Origin: Roseomonas sp.
Lineage (GTDB): Bacteria > Pseudomonadota > Alphaproteobacteria > Acetobacterales > Acetobacteraceae
Direction of reading: 5' to 3'
DNA length: 64,000 bases
NCBI GenBank assembly: GCA_020249925.1
Contig: JADCER010000005.1
Coordinates: 372,001-436,000 of the forward strand
Part shown: piece by piece, positions 27,064-36,358 of the stretch
Numbering within the stretch: position 1 is the stretch's first letter
How the letters are laid out: every line of letters starts with the position of its first letter
Translations under genes and position numbers: made by a program
The notes under the pieces: model-generated
Database searches by the model: none
What the model was told of the DNA's origin: nothing
What the model saw: the letters and a program-made list of their open reading frames with translations, nothing else

Positions 27064-28914
27064 CTAGCAGGCAATGCCCCTTTGGCGAAGTGCGGCGAGA
27101 ACCCGCCCCGCGCAGTCTTCAGCGCTGGCTTCCCCGGTGTTTAGCAGAATATCGGGGGTTTCGGGCGGTTCATATGGGCTGCCCAGGCCGGTGAAATTTG
27201 GAATGAGCCCAGCCTTCGCCTTGGCGTAGAGCCCTTTGGGGTCACGCGCCATGCAGGTTTCAATCGGCGCATCAACATGAATTTCCAGGAAATCCTGAGC
27301 ACCGATCAATTCACGCAGCATTTGCCGATCCGCCCGAAACGGGGAGATGAAGGAAGCGAGCACAATCAGCCCCGCATCCATCATCAGCTTCGCCACTTCG
27401 CCGGCACGGCGGATATTTTCAACGCGATCCGCAGCTGTGAAGCCAAGATCTCGGTTCAGCCCATGGCGAAGGTTATCACCATCCAGGCTGTAGCAATGCC
27501 GCCCGGCAGAGAATAGCGCCTGTTCCACCAGATTAGCGATGGTGGATTTGCCGGAACCGGAAAGCCCCGTGAACCACAAAAGCATGGGCCGCTGCCCATT
27601 GCGTTCAGCCCGTGCGGCGCGATCAATGATGAAGTTGGCAATGTGAATATTGCTGGCGCGGCGCAGCGCATGGCGAATCATGCCAGCCGCCACCGTTTCA
27701 TGGGTAAACCGATCCACCAGGATGAAGCCACCGGTTGCACGATTTTCGCCGTAACTGTCGAAGGTGATCGGCTTCAACGTTGCCAGGTGGCAAAGCCCCA
27801 AATCATTCATCTGAAGCGTGCGTGCGGCGATATGATTGCCTGTGTTCACGTCAATGCCATGCCGGAGTGACGTAATGCGCGCCTGTGTCCATTCCTGACT
27901 GATGCGGAGCAGATAATCCCGCCCCGGCAGCATTGGTTCAGTCCCCATCCAGAGAATATCGGCGGCGATTTGATCGGCAATCTCGGGTGGCGATTCAGGC
28001 GTGACCAGCATGTCACCGCGGGCGATATCAATCTCATCGCCAAGCGTCAGCGTTACCGCCTCGCCTGCAATCGCTTCAGGCAGATCGCCATCAGCGGTGA
28101 CAATGCGCTGCACTTGGGCAGTGCGGCCGCTGCCGGCCAGGCGGATATCCTGCCCAGCCGCAATCCGCCCGGAAGCGACGGTGCCGGAAAAACCGCGAAA
28201 GGATGCATCCGGCCGATTGACCCATTGCACGGGGAAGCGGAAGGGTTTGGCGGCGTGATCCGACAGCACCTCAACCTCCTCAAGATGCTGCAGCAGGCAC
28301 GGGCCTTGATGCCAGGGCGTATTCTGCGAAGGGTTCGTCACATTATCCCCGAGCCGCGCGCTCAAAGGGATGGGCAGGATTTCCCGAAAGCCGAGACCTC
28401 CAGCAAAAGCGCTGTATTCATCAGAGATTTTATCAAACCGCAGGCGATCAAAAGCGACCAAATCCATCTTATTGACCGCCAGCACAATATTGCGAATGCC
28501 AAGCAGTGAGCAGATCAGCGAATGCCGTTTGCTCTGCGGCAAAAGGCCCTTGGATGCGTCAACAAGAATGATGGCGAGCGACGCGGTGGAAGCGCCAGTT
28601 GCCATATTGCGCGTATATTGCTCATGGCCAGGTGTATCGGCGACAATGAAACTGCGGCGCGGCGTGGCGAAATAGCGATAGGCAACATCAATGGTAATGC
28701 CCTGCTGGCGCTCAGCCTCCAGCCCATCCAGCAGCAGGGCAAAATCAATCTCCCCGCCGGTGGTGCCGTGGCGCCGGCTGTCGCGGGTAAGCGCTGCATA
28801 GGTATCTTCAAAAATCAGCCCGCATTCATGCAGCAGCCGCCCGATCAGGGTAGATTTGCCGTCATCCACCGAACCGCAGGTGATGAAGCGGAGTAAATCG
28901 CGTTGCGCGGGCAT
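27064..28914 (-). CDS. cysNC: Bifunctional sulfate adenylyltransferase large subunit / APS kinase (CysN-CysC fusion)
   Basis: The 616-residue protein fuses two enzymes. Residues 1 to about 430 are CysN, a GTPase of the EF-Tu class: GSVDDGKSTLIGRLL (G1), DTPGHEQYTRNMATGAS (G3) and NKMDLV (G4). Residues from about 440 are APS kinase: Walker A GLSGSGKSTIAN, LDGDNLRHGLNRDLGF and FISPFRADRQM. The product makes APS from sulfate with CysD, then PAPS. Such fusions (NodQ-like) are common in alphaproteobacteria. The start overlaps the cysD stop by one base. No cysH, cysI or cysG genes are in the window. Confidence 0.95.
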   Translation of the reverse strand: MPAQRDLLRFITCGSVDDGKSTLIGRLLHECGLIFEDTYAALTRDSRRHGTTGGEIDFALLLDGLEAERQQGITIDVAYRYFATPRRSFIVADTPGHEQYTRNMATGASTASLAIILVDASKGLLPQSKRHSLICSLLGIRNIVLAVNKMDLVAFDRLRFDKISDEYSAFAGGLGFREILPIPLSARLGDNVTNPSQNTPWHQGPCLLQHLEEVEVLSDHAAKPFRFPVQWVNRPDASFRGFSGTVASGRIAAGQDIRLAGSGRTAQVQRIVTADGDLPEAIAGEAVTLTLGDEIDIARGDMLVTPESPPEIADQIAADILWMGTEPMLPGRDYLLRISQEWTQARITSLRHGIDVNTGNHIAARTLQMNDLGLCHLATLKPITFDSYGENRATGGFILVDRFTHETVAAGMIRHALRRASNIHIANFIIDRAARAERNGQRPMLLWFTGLSGSGKSTIANLVEQALFSAGRHCYSLDGDNLRHGLNRDLGFTAADRVENIRRAGEVAKLMMDAGLIVLASFISPFRADRQMLRELIGAQDFLEIHVDAPIETCMARDPKGLYAKAKAGLIPNFTGLGSPYEPPETPDILLNTGEASAEDCAGRVLAALRQRGIAC

Positions 28915-29828
28915 CAGAAATAGCCCTCACGCTTTTTGCGTTCCATCGAAGCGTCCGTGTCATTATCAATCAAGCGTCCTTCGCGTTCACTGCTGCGTGC
29001 TGCGCGCATTTCCGAGATAATGTCCGCAAGTGTGGCCGCTGTGCTTTCCACCGCGCCGGAAAGCGGGTAGCAGCCAAGGGTGCGGAAGCGTACCATTCTG
29101 GTTTCAGGCGTTTCGCCTTGCTCCAGCGGCAGCCGCTCATCATCCAGCATGATCCAAGTGCCGGCGCGGCGCACCACGGGCCGCGGCGCCGCGAAATAGA
29201 GCGGCACAACCGCGATTTCCTCGGCCGCAATATAGTCCCACACATCATATTCAGTCCAATTGGACAGGGGAAAAATGCGCATGCTTTCCCCCTGGTGGAT
29301 CCGCGTATTGAACAAGGACCATAATTCGGGCCGTTGTGCGCGCGGGTCCCAGACATGGCCTGGCCCACGGAAGGAAAAGACGCGTTCCTTCGCGCGGGAT
29401 TTTTCCTCATCACGCCGCGCACCGCCAAAGGCGGCATCAAAGCCGTATTTATCGAGAGCTTGGCGCAAGGCTTCGGTCTTCATCACCTGCGTATGGAGTG
29501 CAGAGCCGGAAGAGACAGGATTGATGCCGCGTGCGAGGCCTTCCTGATTGGTATGCACCAGTAATTCCAGCCCGAGGCGTTCCGCCACGCCATCACGGAA
29601 GCGGATCATTTCCTTGAATTTCCAGGTGGTATCAATGTGCAATAACGGGAAAGGCGGCTTGCCGGGGAAGAAGGCCTTCAGCGCCAAATGCAATAACACG
29701 CTGCTATCCTTGCCGATGGAATAGAGCAGTACCGGTCGGCGAAAGGCAGCGGCACCTTCGCGCAGAATACCGATGGCTTCCGCTTCCAGGCGCGCAAGAT
29801 GGGGGGTGAGACGTTGTTTTACCGGCAT
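28914..29828 (-). CDS. cysD: Sulfate adenylyltransferase small subunit CysD
   Basis: The 304-residue protein is a PP-loop ATP pyrophosphatase: [19 protein letters not shown] near residue 35 contains the SIGKDSS loop, followed by [17 protein letters not shown] and [18 protein letters not shown]. It ends with a typical [10 protein letters not shown]. CysD forms the adenylyl transfer site of ATP sulfurylase, with GTP hydrolysis by CysN driving the reaction. Translationally coupled to cysNC downstream. Confidence 0.95.
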   Translation of the reverse strand: MPVKQRLTPHLARLEAEAIGILREGAAAFRRPVLLYSIGKDSSVLLHLALKAFFPGKPPFPLLHIDTTWKFKEMIRFRDGVAERLGLELLVHTNQEGLARGINPVSSGSALHTQVMKTEALRQALDKYGFDAAFGGARRDEEKSRAKERVFSFRGPGHVWDPRAQRPELWSLFNTRIHQGESMRIFPLSNWTEYDVWDYIAAEEIAVVPLYFAAPRPVVRRAGTWIMLDDERLPLEQGETPETRMVRFRTLGCYPLSGAVESTAATLADIISEMRAARSSEREGRLIDNDTDASMERKKREGYF

Positions 29829-29869
29829 CGCTTCAAAATAGCATCGTGACCGCCGCTTTCAACCGCGCC

Positions 29870-30619
29870 TCATTTCGCGAGCCACCCGCCATCTACCGGC
29901 AGGGCAATGCCGGTTGTGAAACTCGCCGTATCGCTCGCCAGATAAAGCACGCCATCCGCCACTTCTTCCGGCCGGCCGAAACGCCCCATGGCGTGCCGGG
30001 CACGAGATGTGGCGCGGGCCGCTTCCGGATCCGCGCGGCGGTTCATGCTGCGCGCAAGCAAGGGCGTATCAATCGCCCCCGGCACAATCGCATTCACGCG
30101 AATATTGTCGGCAACAAAATCAAGCGCCATGACGCGGGTCAGGCTCAATATCGCACCCTTGGCGGCGATATATGAACTGTTGCCGGCACCACCCGCGATG
30201 GCGAGCTGTGATCCGGTGGTGATGATCGCCCCACCCCCCTGGCGCTTCATGGCGGGAATGACGGCGCGCGCCCAAAGCCAGGTGCCGCCGACATGGACGC
30301 GAAACACCGCATCCCAATCCTCAGGTTTGGTGTCCAGCACTGTGCCGCCGACTGAAAACCCCGCTGCCGCAAACAGGATATCAATGCGCCCATAATGCTG
30401 CAGGATAACCGCCGCATCTTCATCCGCTGCACCCGGGGCGCCAACATCGGAAACGCGCGTCAGTGCGCCGCCAATAAGCTTGGCAGTTTCCTCAACCGCT
30501 GCCGCGTCGCGGTCCACCAGCGCGAGCTTGGCGCCTTCCTTGGCAAACAACACGGCGGTCGCGCGACCAATACCGGAACCAGCGCCGGTGATGACTGCAA
30601 TCTTGTCCTTCAAACGCAT
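29870..30619 (-). CDS. SDR oxidoreductase
   Basis: The start ATG 30619 follows AGGAG (in AGGAGTATACC). The 249-residue classical short-chain dehydrogenase has TGAGSGIG at residues 12-19, a conserved DILFAAAGFS in place of the usual NNAG, catalytic serine in TTGSQLA and YIAAK. The end PEEVADGVLYLASDTASFTTGIALP split by GG is typical of FabG-like members, with NAD(H) favoured by the acidic VDRD at the second strand. The NNAG to FAAAG change is a minor departure. It lies 25 bases downstream of panE in the same direction. Substrate unknown. Confidence 0.85.
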   Translation of the reverse strand: MRLKDKIAVITGAGSGIGRATAVLFAKEGAKLALVDRDAAAVEETAKLIGGALTRVSDVGAPGAADEDAAVILQHYGRIDILFAAAGFSVGGTVLDTKPEDWDAVFRVHVGGTWLWARAVIPAMKRQGGGAIITTGSQLAIAGGAGNSSYIAAKGAILSLTRVMALDFVADNIRVNAIVPGAIDTPLLARSMNRRADPEAARATSRARHAMGRFGRPEEVADGVLYLASDTASFTTGIALPVDGGWLAK

Positions 30620-30644
30620 GGTATACTCCTGAATGCAATGTTCA

Positions 30645-31580
30645 TTACGGTAGCCGCTTGGCGTCCCGCCGCTGTTCATAGGCTTTGGCATGCAATAACG
30701 CTGCTTCGTGCACAGCGCTTGGCAGCCCATGGCGGCGCGCTGCTTCCAGCAGAAAGCCCAGGATATGGTCGGCTTCGATCCGCCCGCCCGCTTCCAAATC
30801 ACGCAGCATGGAGGCTGTATAGGCGCTGGCATCATCGCCAAAAACACCGCGATATTGCTGCATAAAGGCATCACTTACGGGGAAGCCCTCTGCGGCGGCG
30901 ATGGCGGCATTGGCCTCAAGTACGCCATGCATGAAGGCAATGCCACCTGGCGCGCGCGCGACTTCACCGACATTGGCGCGCATCAACACGGTGCAGATGG
31001 CACTGGTGCCAAGATGCACCAGCTTTTCCCACATCTGCGCCATGATATTGGGCACGGCGGTCGCGACCATGCCGGGTGCTGCGCTGAAAGCGCCCGCTAT
31101 GCGTTCAACCCGCGCACTTATGCCGCCCGTGATTTCGCCAAAAGTCAGCCAACGCCAATCATTCAAATGCCGGATCGTGCCATCGGGCGCGAGGCTCGCC
31201 TGGATTTTCGCGATCCCGCCCAAAACACGATCTTGCCCAAAGGCGCGGCATAGCGCCTCGATATGGCTGATGCCGTTCAGTACTGGGATGATGGCGGTAC
31301 GCGCATCAATGGCTGGACGGATTGTCTCCATCGCTTCAGCCAAATCATAGGCCTTGCAGGTCAGCAGCACCACATCCCATCCGGGTTGCAGCGCATCAGG
31401 GGTGATGCAAGCAACCTTGGCCTGATAATCGCCCAGGGGGCTCAATATCCGCAAACCATCCTGCCCCAGAACTGCAGCGCGCTTTGGCCGTACCAGAAAA
31501 CAGGGATCAAGCCCGGCCTGATGCAGGCGCCCGCCAAAATACCCGCCCAAGGCGCCCGCGCCCAAAATCAAAATCCGCAT
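30645..31580 (-). CDS. panE: Ketopantoate reductase family protein (PanE/ApbA)
   Basis: The start MRILILGAGALGGYFGGRL at ATG 31580 follows a GGGGGT stretch; the frame extends five residues more. The 311-residue enzyme has the N-terminal NADPH-binding GAGALGGYFGG, VVLLTCKAYDLAEAME, IIPVLNGISHIEAL and the C-terminal domain with NIMAQMWEKLVHLGTSAICT, containing the catalytic lysine, and MLRDLEAGGRIEADHILG. The family reduces 2-dehydropantoate to pantoate for CoA synthesis. Paralogues acting on other 2-oxo acids exist, so the specific substrate is likely but not proven. Confidence 0.82.
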   Translation of the reverse strand: MRILILGAGALGGYFGGRLHQAGLDPCFLVRPKRAAVLGQDGLRILSPLGDYQAKVACITPDALQPGWDVVLLTCKAYDLAEAMETIRPAIDARTAIIPVLNGISHIEALCRAFGQDRVLGGIAKIQASLAPDGTIRHLNDWRWLTFGEITGGISARVERIAGAFSAAPGMVATAVPNIMAQMWEKLVHLGTSAICTVLMRANVGEVARAPGGIAFMHGVLEANAAIAAAEGFPVSDAFMQQYRGVFGDDASAYTASMLRDLEAGGRIEADHILGFLLEAARRHGLPSAVHEAALLHAKAYEQRRDAKRLP

Positions 31581-31709
31581 CCGACCCCCATGCACAGCAG
31601 CGACATCAGGCTAGCGCAAAGCGCCTTCCCTGCGAATGCCGGGCAAGCCCGTTACCTTCGGATAATTTCCGGGACATGCACAATGCGAAAACCCTGCTAT
31701 GTTGTGCCG

Positions 31710-33320
31710 ATGCGGAAATGGCTCCTTGCCCTTCTTCTATTGCTTGGTGCGGGCGCTGCCTGGTGGGCAGCCGGCCTCCCACGCCCATCTTTCCTTGAGG
31801 CGGATAACCGCGCCGGTGCGCCGCGCCTTCGGACCGCCATGCTGGATCGCGGTTCCATCACCGCCGTGGTGGCGGCGACAGGTACGGTTAACCCAGTGAC
31901 GCTGGTGCAGGTGGGCAGCCAGCTTTCTGGCCAGATCCGCGAATTGCTAGCGGATTTCAACTCGAAGGTGCGGGCCGATCAACCCATCGCGCAATTGGAC
32001 ACGGCGACCCTTGAAGCCCGCCGCGCGGCGGCCGAGGCTGATGTGCACGCTGCCGCCGCGCAAATTGCCGTCACCCGCGCGCAGGCGGAACGTGCGGTCG
32101 CGGATCACGCGCAAGCCAGGGCGCAGATTGAAGCCGTGCGCGCCGCGCTTCTGGGCGCTGAGGCCAGCCTGCGCGATGCGGAAGTTGAAGCAGCACGCAC
32201 CGCCGAATTGCGCGCCCGCGGTGTGGGGACGGAACGCGAAGCCCTGCGTGCTGGCTTCACGGCTGATCGGCTGCGCGCCGCTGTAGCGCAGGCCCAGGCC
32301 GATGTTTCCCGCGCCGATGCGGGGCTTTTGGCCGCTGCCGCCGCAGCCCGCACCGCCGAAGCGCAGGTTGAAGCCGCCATTGCTGCGCGCGAACAAAGGG
32401 TTGCGCAGTTGCGCCAGGTGGAGGTTGATCTGCGCAACGCCACGATCAAATCGCCAATTGATGGCATTGTCGTGTCCCGCAATATTGATGTCGGGCAGAC
32501 CGTCGCGGCTTCCTTCCAATCGCCCATCCTGTTTCAGATCGCCGCCAGCCTGGATGAGATGGAAGTGCATGCAACGGTAGATGAGGCTGATATTGGCCGC
32601 GTTCGCGCGGGCCAGGAAGTGACCTTCACGGTGGCTTCCTACCCCAATGAGACGCTGCGCGGCCGTGTCAAGGAAATCCGCCTGGCAGCAACCACGGTGC
32701 AGAATGTGGTGACCTATACCGTTGTGGTGACCACACCCAATGCCTCTGGCCGCTTACTGCCCGGCATGACGGCAACTTTGCGTATCATTACCGATATCCG
32801 CAATGATGTGCTGCGCGTGCCCAATGCGGCGCTGCGCTGGCGCCCGGCTGGTAGTACAGGCGGCTCAAGTGGCGCGCCGCAGGCGCAAGCTGGTGGCCAG
32901 CAAATGGATCAGGCGCTGGCACAGCTCACGGATTTGACCGAAGCGCAGCGCACTGAAATCGAAGCCGCGCGAGCGGAAATGCGCACGCGCATGGCGGCCC
33001 TTCCACAGGACCCCGATGCCCGGCGCCAGCAAGCGCAAGCCGCACGCCAACGCCTGATCGCACGCCTGAATGCAGTGCTGACACCTGATCAACGCGCGCG
33101 CCTTGCCGCGCTGCGCGGCAATGCTGCGGCCGGCCAAGCCGGCACGGTTTGGGTGCAGGAAGGGGAGGCACCGCCACGCGCCGCGCAACTGCGCATCGGG
33201 CTTTCCGATGGCAGCGTCACTGAAATCCTCAGCGGTGATATCGCCGAGGGTACAGCGGTGATCATTGGTCAGGAACGCGCCGGCGCCGCGCCTGCAGCTG
33301 CCACGCGGCGGCTTTTCTGA
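31710..33320 (+). CDS. MacA-like periplasmic efflux adaptor with LTxxQ insertion
   Basis: The 536-residue adaptor starts MRKWLLALLLLLGAGAAWW (inner-membrane anchor or signal). It has a lipoyl-like half motif (VVAATGTVNPVTLVQVGSQLSG), a long alanine-rich coiled coil (about residues 105-245), the second half ATIKSPIDGIVVSRNIDVGQTV, and a barrel with VRAGQEVTFTVASYP. An extra segment at about residues 398-470 has two LTxxQ motifs, LTEAQRTEIEA and LTPDQRARLAAL, like Spy/CpxP chaperones. MacA-type adaptors link a MacB ABC pump to an outer-membrane channel. The ATPase and permease genes follow at once; no TolC gene is visible. A second in-frame ATG at 31683 is possible. Confidence 0.88.
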   Translation: MRKWLLALLLLLGAGAAWWAAGLPRPSFLEADNRAGAPRLRTAMLDRGSITAVVAATGTVNPVTLVQVGSQLSGQIRELLADFNSKVRADQPIAQLDTATLEARRAAAEADVHAAAAQIAVTRAQAERAVADHAQARAQIEAVRAALLGAEASLRDAEVEAARTAELRARGVGTEREALRAGFTADRLRAAVAQAQADVSRADAGLLAAAAAARTAEAQVEAAIAAREQRVAQLRQVEVDLRNATIKSPIDGIVVSRNIDVGQTVAASFQSPILFQIAASLDEMEVHATVDEADIGRVRAGQEVTFTVASYPNETLRGRVKEIRLAATTVQNVVTYTVVVTTPNASGRLLPGMTATLRIITDIRNDVLRVPNAALRWRPAGSTGGSSGAPQAQAGGQQMDQALAQLTDLTEAQRTEIEAARAEMRTRMAALPQDPDARRQQAQAARQRLIARLNAVLTPDQRARLAALRGNAAAGQAGTVWVQEGEAPPRAAQLRIGLSDGSVTEILSGDIAEGTAVIIGQERAGAAPAAATRRLF

Positions 33321-33324
33321 TGCC

Positions 33325-34065
33325 ATGACGGCTTTGATTGAAACCACCGGCCTTACGAAGCATTACCCGGCCGGTGAGGGTGTGGTCGCCGCGCTGCAGG
33401 ATGTCTCGCTTTCCATCGCACCGGGGCGTTTTGTCGCCGCCATGGGGCCATCGGGTTCCGGTAAATCCACCTTCCTCAATCTGATCGGCTGCCTGGATCG
33501 CGCCACGCGCGGCAACTACCGCCTGATGGGTGAGGAGGTTGAGGCGCTATCGCATGACCGGCTGGCTGATCTGCGCAGTCGGCGGCTTGGTTTTGTCTTT
33601 CAATCCTTCAATCTGCTGCCGCGGGCGGATGCGCTGGCCAATGTCGAATTACCGTTGATTTATCGCGGCATGCCAAGGCGGCTCAGGCGCGAACGTGCGG
33701 CGGCGGCGCTGGCGGCGGTGGTCCTTTCCGATCGCATGCATCACCGCCCAACGCAGCTTTCCGGCGGGCAGCAGCAGCGCGTGGCGATTGCACGCGCCAT
33801 TGTAGGCAGCCCGGATCTGATCCTGGCGGATGAACCGACCGGCGCCTTGGATACGCGCACCGGGCTTTCCATCATGGCGCTGTTTCAGGCGCTCAATCGC
33901 GATGGTGTTGGCATTCTGATGGTGACGCATGATGCCGATGTTGCGCGCTTTGCCGAACGCGTGCTGCGTTTCCGTGATGGGCGGCTGATCGCAGATGAAA
34001 CGCAAATCCCCGCCGATGCCGCCGCCGCACTCGCCGCCCTGCCTGAGGCTGATGCAGCAGCATGA
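33325..34065 (+). CDS. MacB/LolD-type ABC transporter ATP-binding protein
   Basis: The 246-residue ATPase starts at ATG 33325, four bases after the adaptor gene. Motifs: Walker [40 protein letters not shown], signature [17 protein letters not shown] and Walker [18 protein letters not shown], then [25 protein letters not shown] is typical of the MacB/LolD/FtsE branch that powers mechanotransmission rather than substrate transport through the membrane. Overlaps the permease start by four bases. Confidence 0.93.
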   Translation: MTALIETTGLTKHYPAGEGVVAALQDVSLSIAPGRFVAAMGPSGSGKSTFLNLIGCLDRATRGNYRLMGEEVEALSHDRLADLRSRRLGFVFQSFNLLPRADALANVELPLIYRGMPRRLRRERAAAALAAVVLSDRMHHRPTQLSGGQQQRVAIARAIVGSPDLILADEPTGALDTRTGLSIMALFQALNRDGVGILMVTHDADVARFAERVLRFRDGRLIADETQIPADAAAALAALPEADAAA

Positions 34066-35339
34066 CTGCGCTTCTGCCCCCGATCACTACCGCTGCCAGG
34101 CGCGGCATTGATGTGCTGGAAGCTTTGCGCGGCGCGCTATCGGCGCTTTCGGCGAATCTGTTGCGCTCCATCCTGACAGCGCTTGGCATTTTCATCGGTG
34201 TCGCCGCTGTCATTGCGACCGTGGCGGTGGGGGAAGGGGCGCGGCGGCAGGTACTGGCGCAGATCCAATCGCTGGGCGCCAATCTGCTGATTGTCTGGGG
34301 CGGCAGCGCCACCATGGGTGGCGTGCGGCTTGGCGCGGGCGGGCGTTCCAATCTTTCCTGGGATGATGCGGCGGCGATTGCGCGTGAGATTCCGGAAGTG
34401 CAGGTGGCAGCGGGTTCCATTCGCCAGACCTTTCAAGTGGTGGCAGGCAACCAGAATTGGTCCACCACCGTATTGGCGACCGAACCCGATTACTTCACTG
34501 CGCATGAATGGGTGGCCGATGGCGGGCGCCTATTCTCCCCCGAAGAAGCCGCCGGTGGGCGCAAGGTGGTGATCCTGGGTGCCACCGTGGCCGAGATGTT
34601 GTTCGCCGAAGAAGACCCTGTGGGGCGCGAAATTCGCATTCGACAAACGCCGTTTGAGGTGATTGGCGTCATGGCGCGCAAGGGCCAGAATCCCATGGGC
34701 CAGGATCAGGACGATACGGTTTTTGTGCCCTATTGGACCGCGCGGCGTAGCGTGATGGGCGCATCGCGCGCCAATGCGCGCCAAGTCGGCGTGATTTCCG
34801 TGAAGGTCCATGAAGGTGAGAATATGGCGGCGGCGGAAGAAGCGATCCGCGCCCTGATGCGCCAGCGCCATCGCGTCGCTGCCAATGAACCGGATAGTGT
34901 TTCCATCCGCAATCTTTCGGATATCCAGGCCACGCGTGATGCTTCGGCGCGTACGCTTTCAACCTTGCTTGCCTCTGTCGCCGCAGTATCGCTGCTGGTG
35001 GGTGGCATTGGCGTGATGAACATCATGCTGGTGAGTGTCACGGAACGCACGCGCGAAATTGGCCTCAGGCTCGCGATCGGGGCGCGGCGACGTGATGTGC
35101 TGGCGCAATTTCTGTTGGAAGCGGTGATGCTGGCGCTGCTGGGGGGCGCGGCTGGGGTGCTCGCGGGGATCGCGCTATCGCATGTTCTGGCCGATGTGGC
35201 GGGCTGGCCGGTACTGGTCCGGGCCGATGCGGTCCTGATTGCGGTTGGCGTTTCGGCGCTGACGGGCCTGTTCTTCGGCTTCTGGCCGGCGCGCCGTGCG
35301 GCGCATTTGGACCCGATAACGGCGCTCAGGCACGAATAA
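34062..35339 (+). CDS. MacB-type ABC transporter permease (FtsX fold)
   Basis: The 425-residue protein has the MacB permease layout: a first helix near residue 35 (ALSANLLRSILTALGIFIGVAA), a large periplasmic domain of about 220 residues (LGANLLIVWGGSATMGGVRLG and VDGGRLFSPEEAAGGRKVV-like segments), and three C-terminal helices including SLLVGGIGVMNIMLVSVTERTREIG split at residues about 308-332. The split of ATPase and permease into two genes is common outside enterobacteria. With the adaptor it should form a tripartite export pump for macrolide-like compounds, toxins or heme precursors. Confidence 0.92.
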   Translation: MTALLPPITTAARRGIDVLEALRGALSALSANLLRSILTALGIFIGVAAVIATVAVGEGARRQVLAQIQSLGANLLIVWGGSATMGGVRLGAGGRSNLSWDDAAAIAREIPEVQVAAGSIRQTFQVVAGNQNWSTTVLATEPDYFTAHEWVADGGRLFSPEEAAGGRKVVILGATVAEMLFAEEDPVGREIRIRQTPFEVIGVMARKGQNPMGQDQDDTVFVPYWTARRSVMGASRANARQVGVISVKVHEGENMAAAEEAIRALMRQRHRVAANEPDSVSIRNLSDIQATRDASARTLSTLLASVAAVSLLVGGIGVMNIMLVSVTERTREIGLRLAIGARRRDVLAQFLLEAVMLALLGGAAGVLAGIALSHVLADVAGWPVLVRADAVLIAVGVSALTGLFFGFWPARRAAHLDPITALRHE

Positions 35340-35401
35340 CCCCCTTCCGTTTCGGCGCTGCGCGCGGCAGGATCAGCCAGAAGCCAAACAAGGGGAAAGC
35401 C

Positions 35402-36328
35402 ATGACCAAGGTCATCATTACCTGCGCCGTCACCGGTGCCATCCACACGCCTTCCATGTCGGATTACCTGCCGATCACGCCGAAGGAGATTGCGGAACAA
35501 TCCATCGCGGCGGCGGAAGCGGGCGCTTCCATCATCCATTTGCATGCGCGGGACCCGCAAAATGGCCAACCCACGCCGGACCCCAAGGTCTTCATGCAAT
35601 TCCTGCCCGTCATCAAGCAATCCACCGATGCGGTGATCAATATCACCACCGGCGGCGGGCTTGGCATGACTTTGGATGAAAGGCTGGCCGCGCCATTGCT
35701 GGCGAAACCCGAAATGTGCAGCCTGAATATGGGCTCCATGAATTTCAACATCGCGCCATCGGCGGCGCGGGTGAGGAAATTCAAATATGATTGGGAAAAG
35801 CCCTATCTTGAAGGCACCACCAATTACATCTTCCGCAATACCTTCCAGGATATCGAACAGGTCGTGGAACGGCTTGGCAAGGCGCATGGCACGCGCTTTG
35901 AATTTGAATGTTACGATGTCGGGCATTTGTACAACCTGGCCCATATGCTGGACCGCAAGATTGTTGAACCGCCGCTGTTCACCCAGACCATTTTCGGCAT
36001 TCTGGGCGGTATCGGTGCTGAACCGCGCAACCTGATGTTCATGAAGGAAACGGCGGATCGGCTTTTCGGCAAGGATTATGTATGGTCTGTGCTGGCGGCG
36101 GGGCGCAACCAAATGCCCTTCACCACCATGGCTGGCATGCTGGGCGGCAATGTCCGCGTTGGGCTGGAAGACAGCCTTTGGCTCGGCAAGGGCGTGCAGG
36201 CGAAATCCAATGCCGAACAAGTCGCCAAAATCCGCCGCATCCTGGAAGAACTTAGTCTCGAAATCGCCACACCGGCGGAAGCACGCGAAATGCTGAAGCT
36301 CAAGGGCGGTGATCTGGTCGGCTTCTGA
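35402..36328 (+). CDS. BKACE-family beta-keto acid cleavage enzyme
   Basis: The start follows AGGGGAAAGCC. The 308-residue TIM-barrel protein shows BKACE (formerly DUF849) motifs: ITCAVTGAIHTPSMSDYLPI, the zinc-ligand HLHARDPQNGQPTPDP near residue 50, INITTGGGLGMTLDERL and GSMNFN. The family uses acetyl-CoA and a beta-keto acid to give acetoacetate and a new acyl-CoA. Subfamilies differ in substrate and this one cannot be placed by eye. It opens a plus-strand operon with a ThDP enzyme, a GDPD, an acid-sugar dehydratase and a transporter. Confidence 0.9.
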   Translation: MTKVIITCAVTGAIHTPSMSDYLPITPKEIAEQSIAAAEAGASIIHLHARDPQNGQPTPDPKVFMQFLPVIKQSTDAVINITTGGGLGMTLDERLAAPLLAKPEMCSLNMGSMNFNIAPSAARVRKFKYDWEKPYLEGTTNYIFRNTFQDIEQVVERLGKAHGTRFEFECYDVGHLYNLAHMLDRKIVEPPLFTQTIFGILGGIGAEPRNLMFMKETADRLFGKDYVWSVLAAGRNQMPFTTMAGMLGGNVRVGLEDSLWLGKGVQAKSNAEQVAKIRRILEELSLEIATPAEAREMLKLKGGDLVGF

Positions 36329-36358
36329 AGCGCTTTCTAAAAACAGGGAGGCCGCGCC

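Noticed and set aside
30247-30447. Frameshift or pseudogene in the SDR at 29870-30619, suggested by FAAAG in place of NNAG
   Set aside because: The reading frame is intact and the catalytic serine, tyrosine and lysine are present; the change is a tolerated variant.
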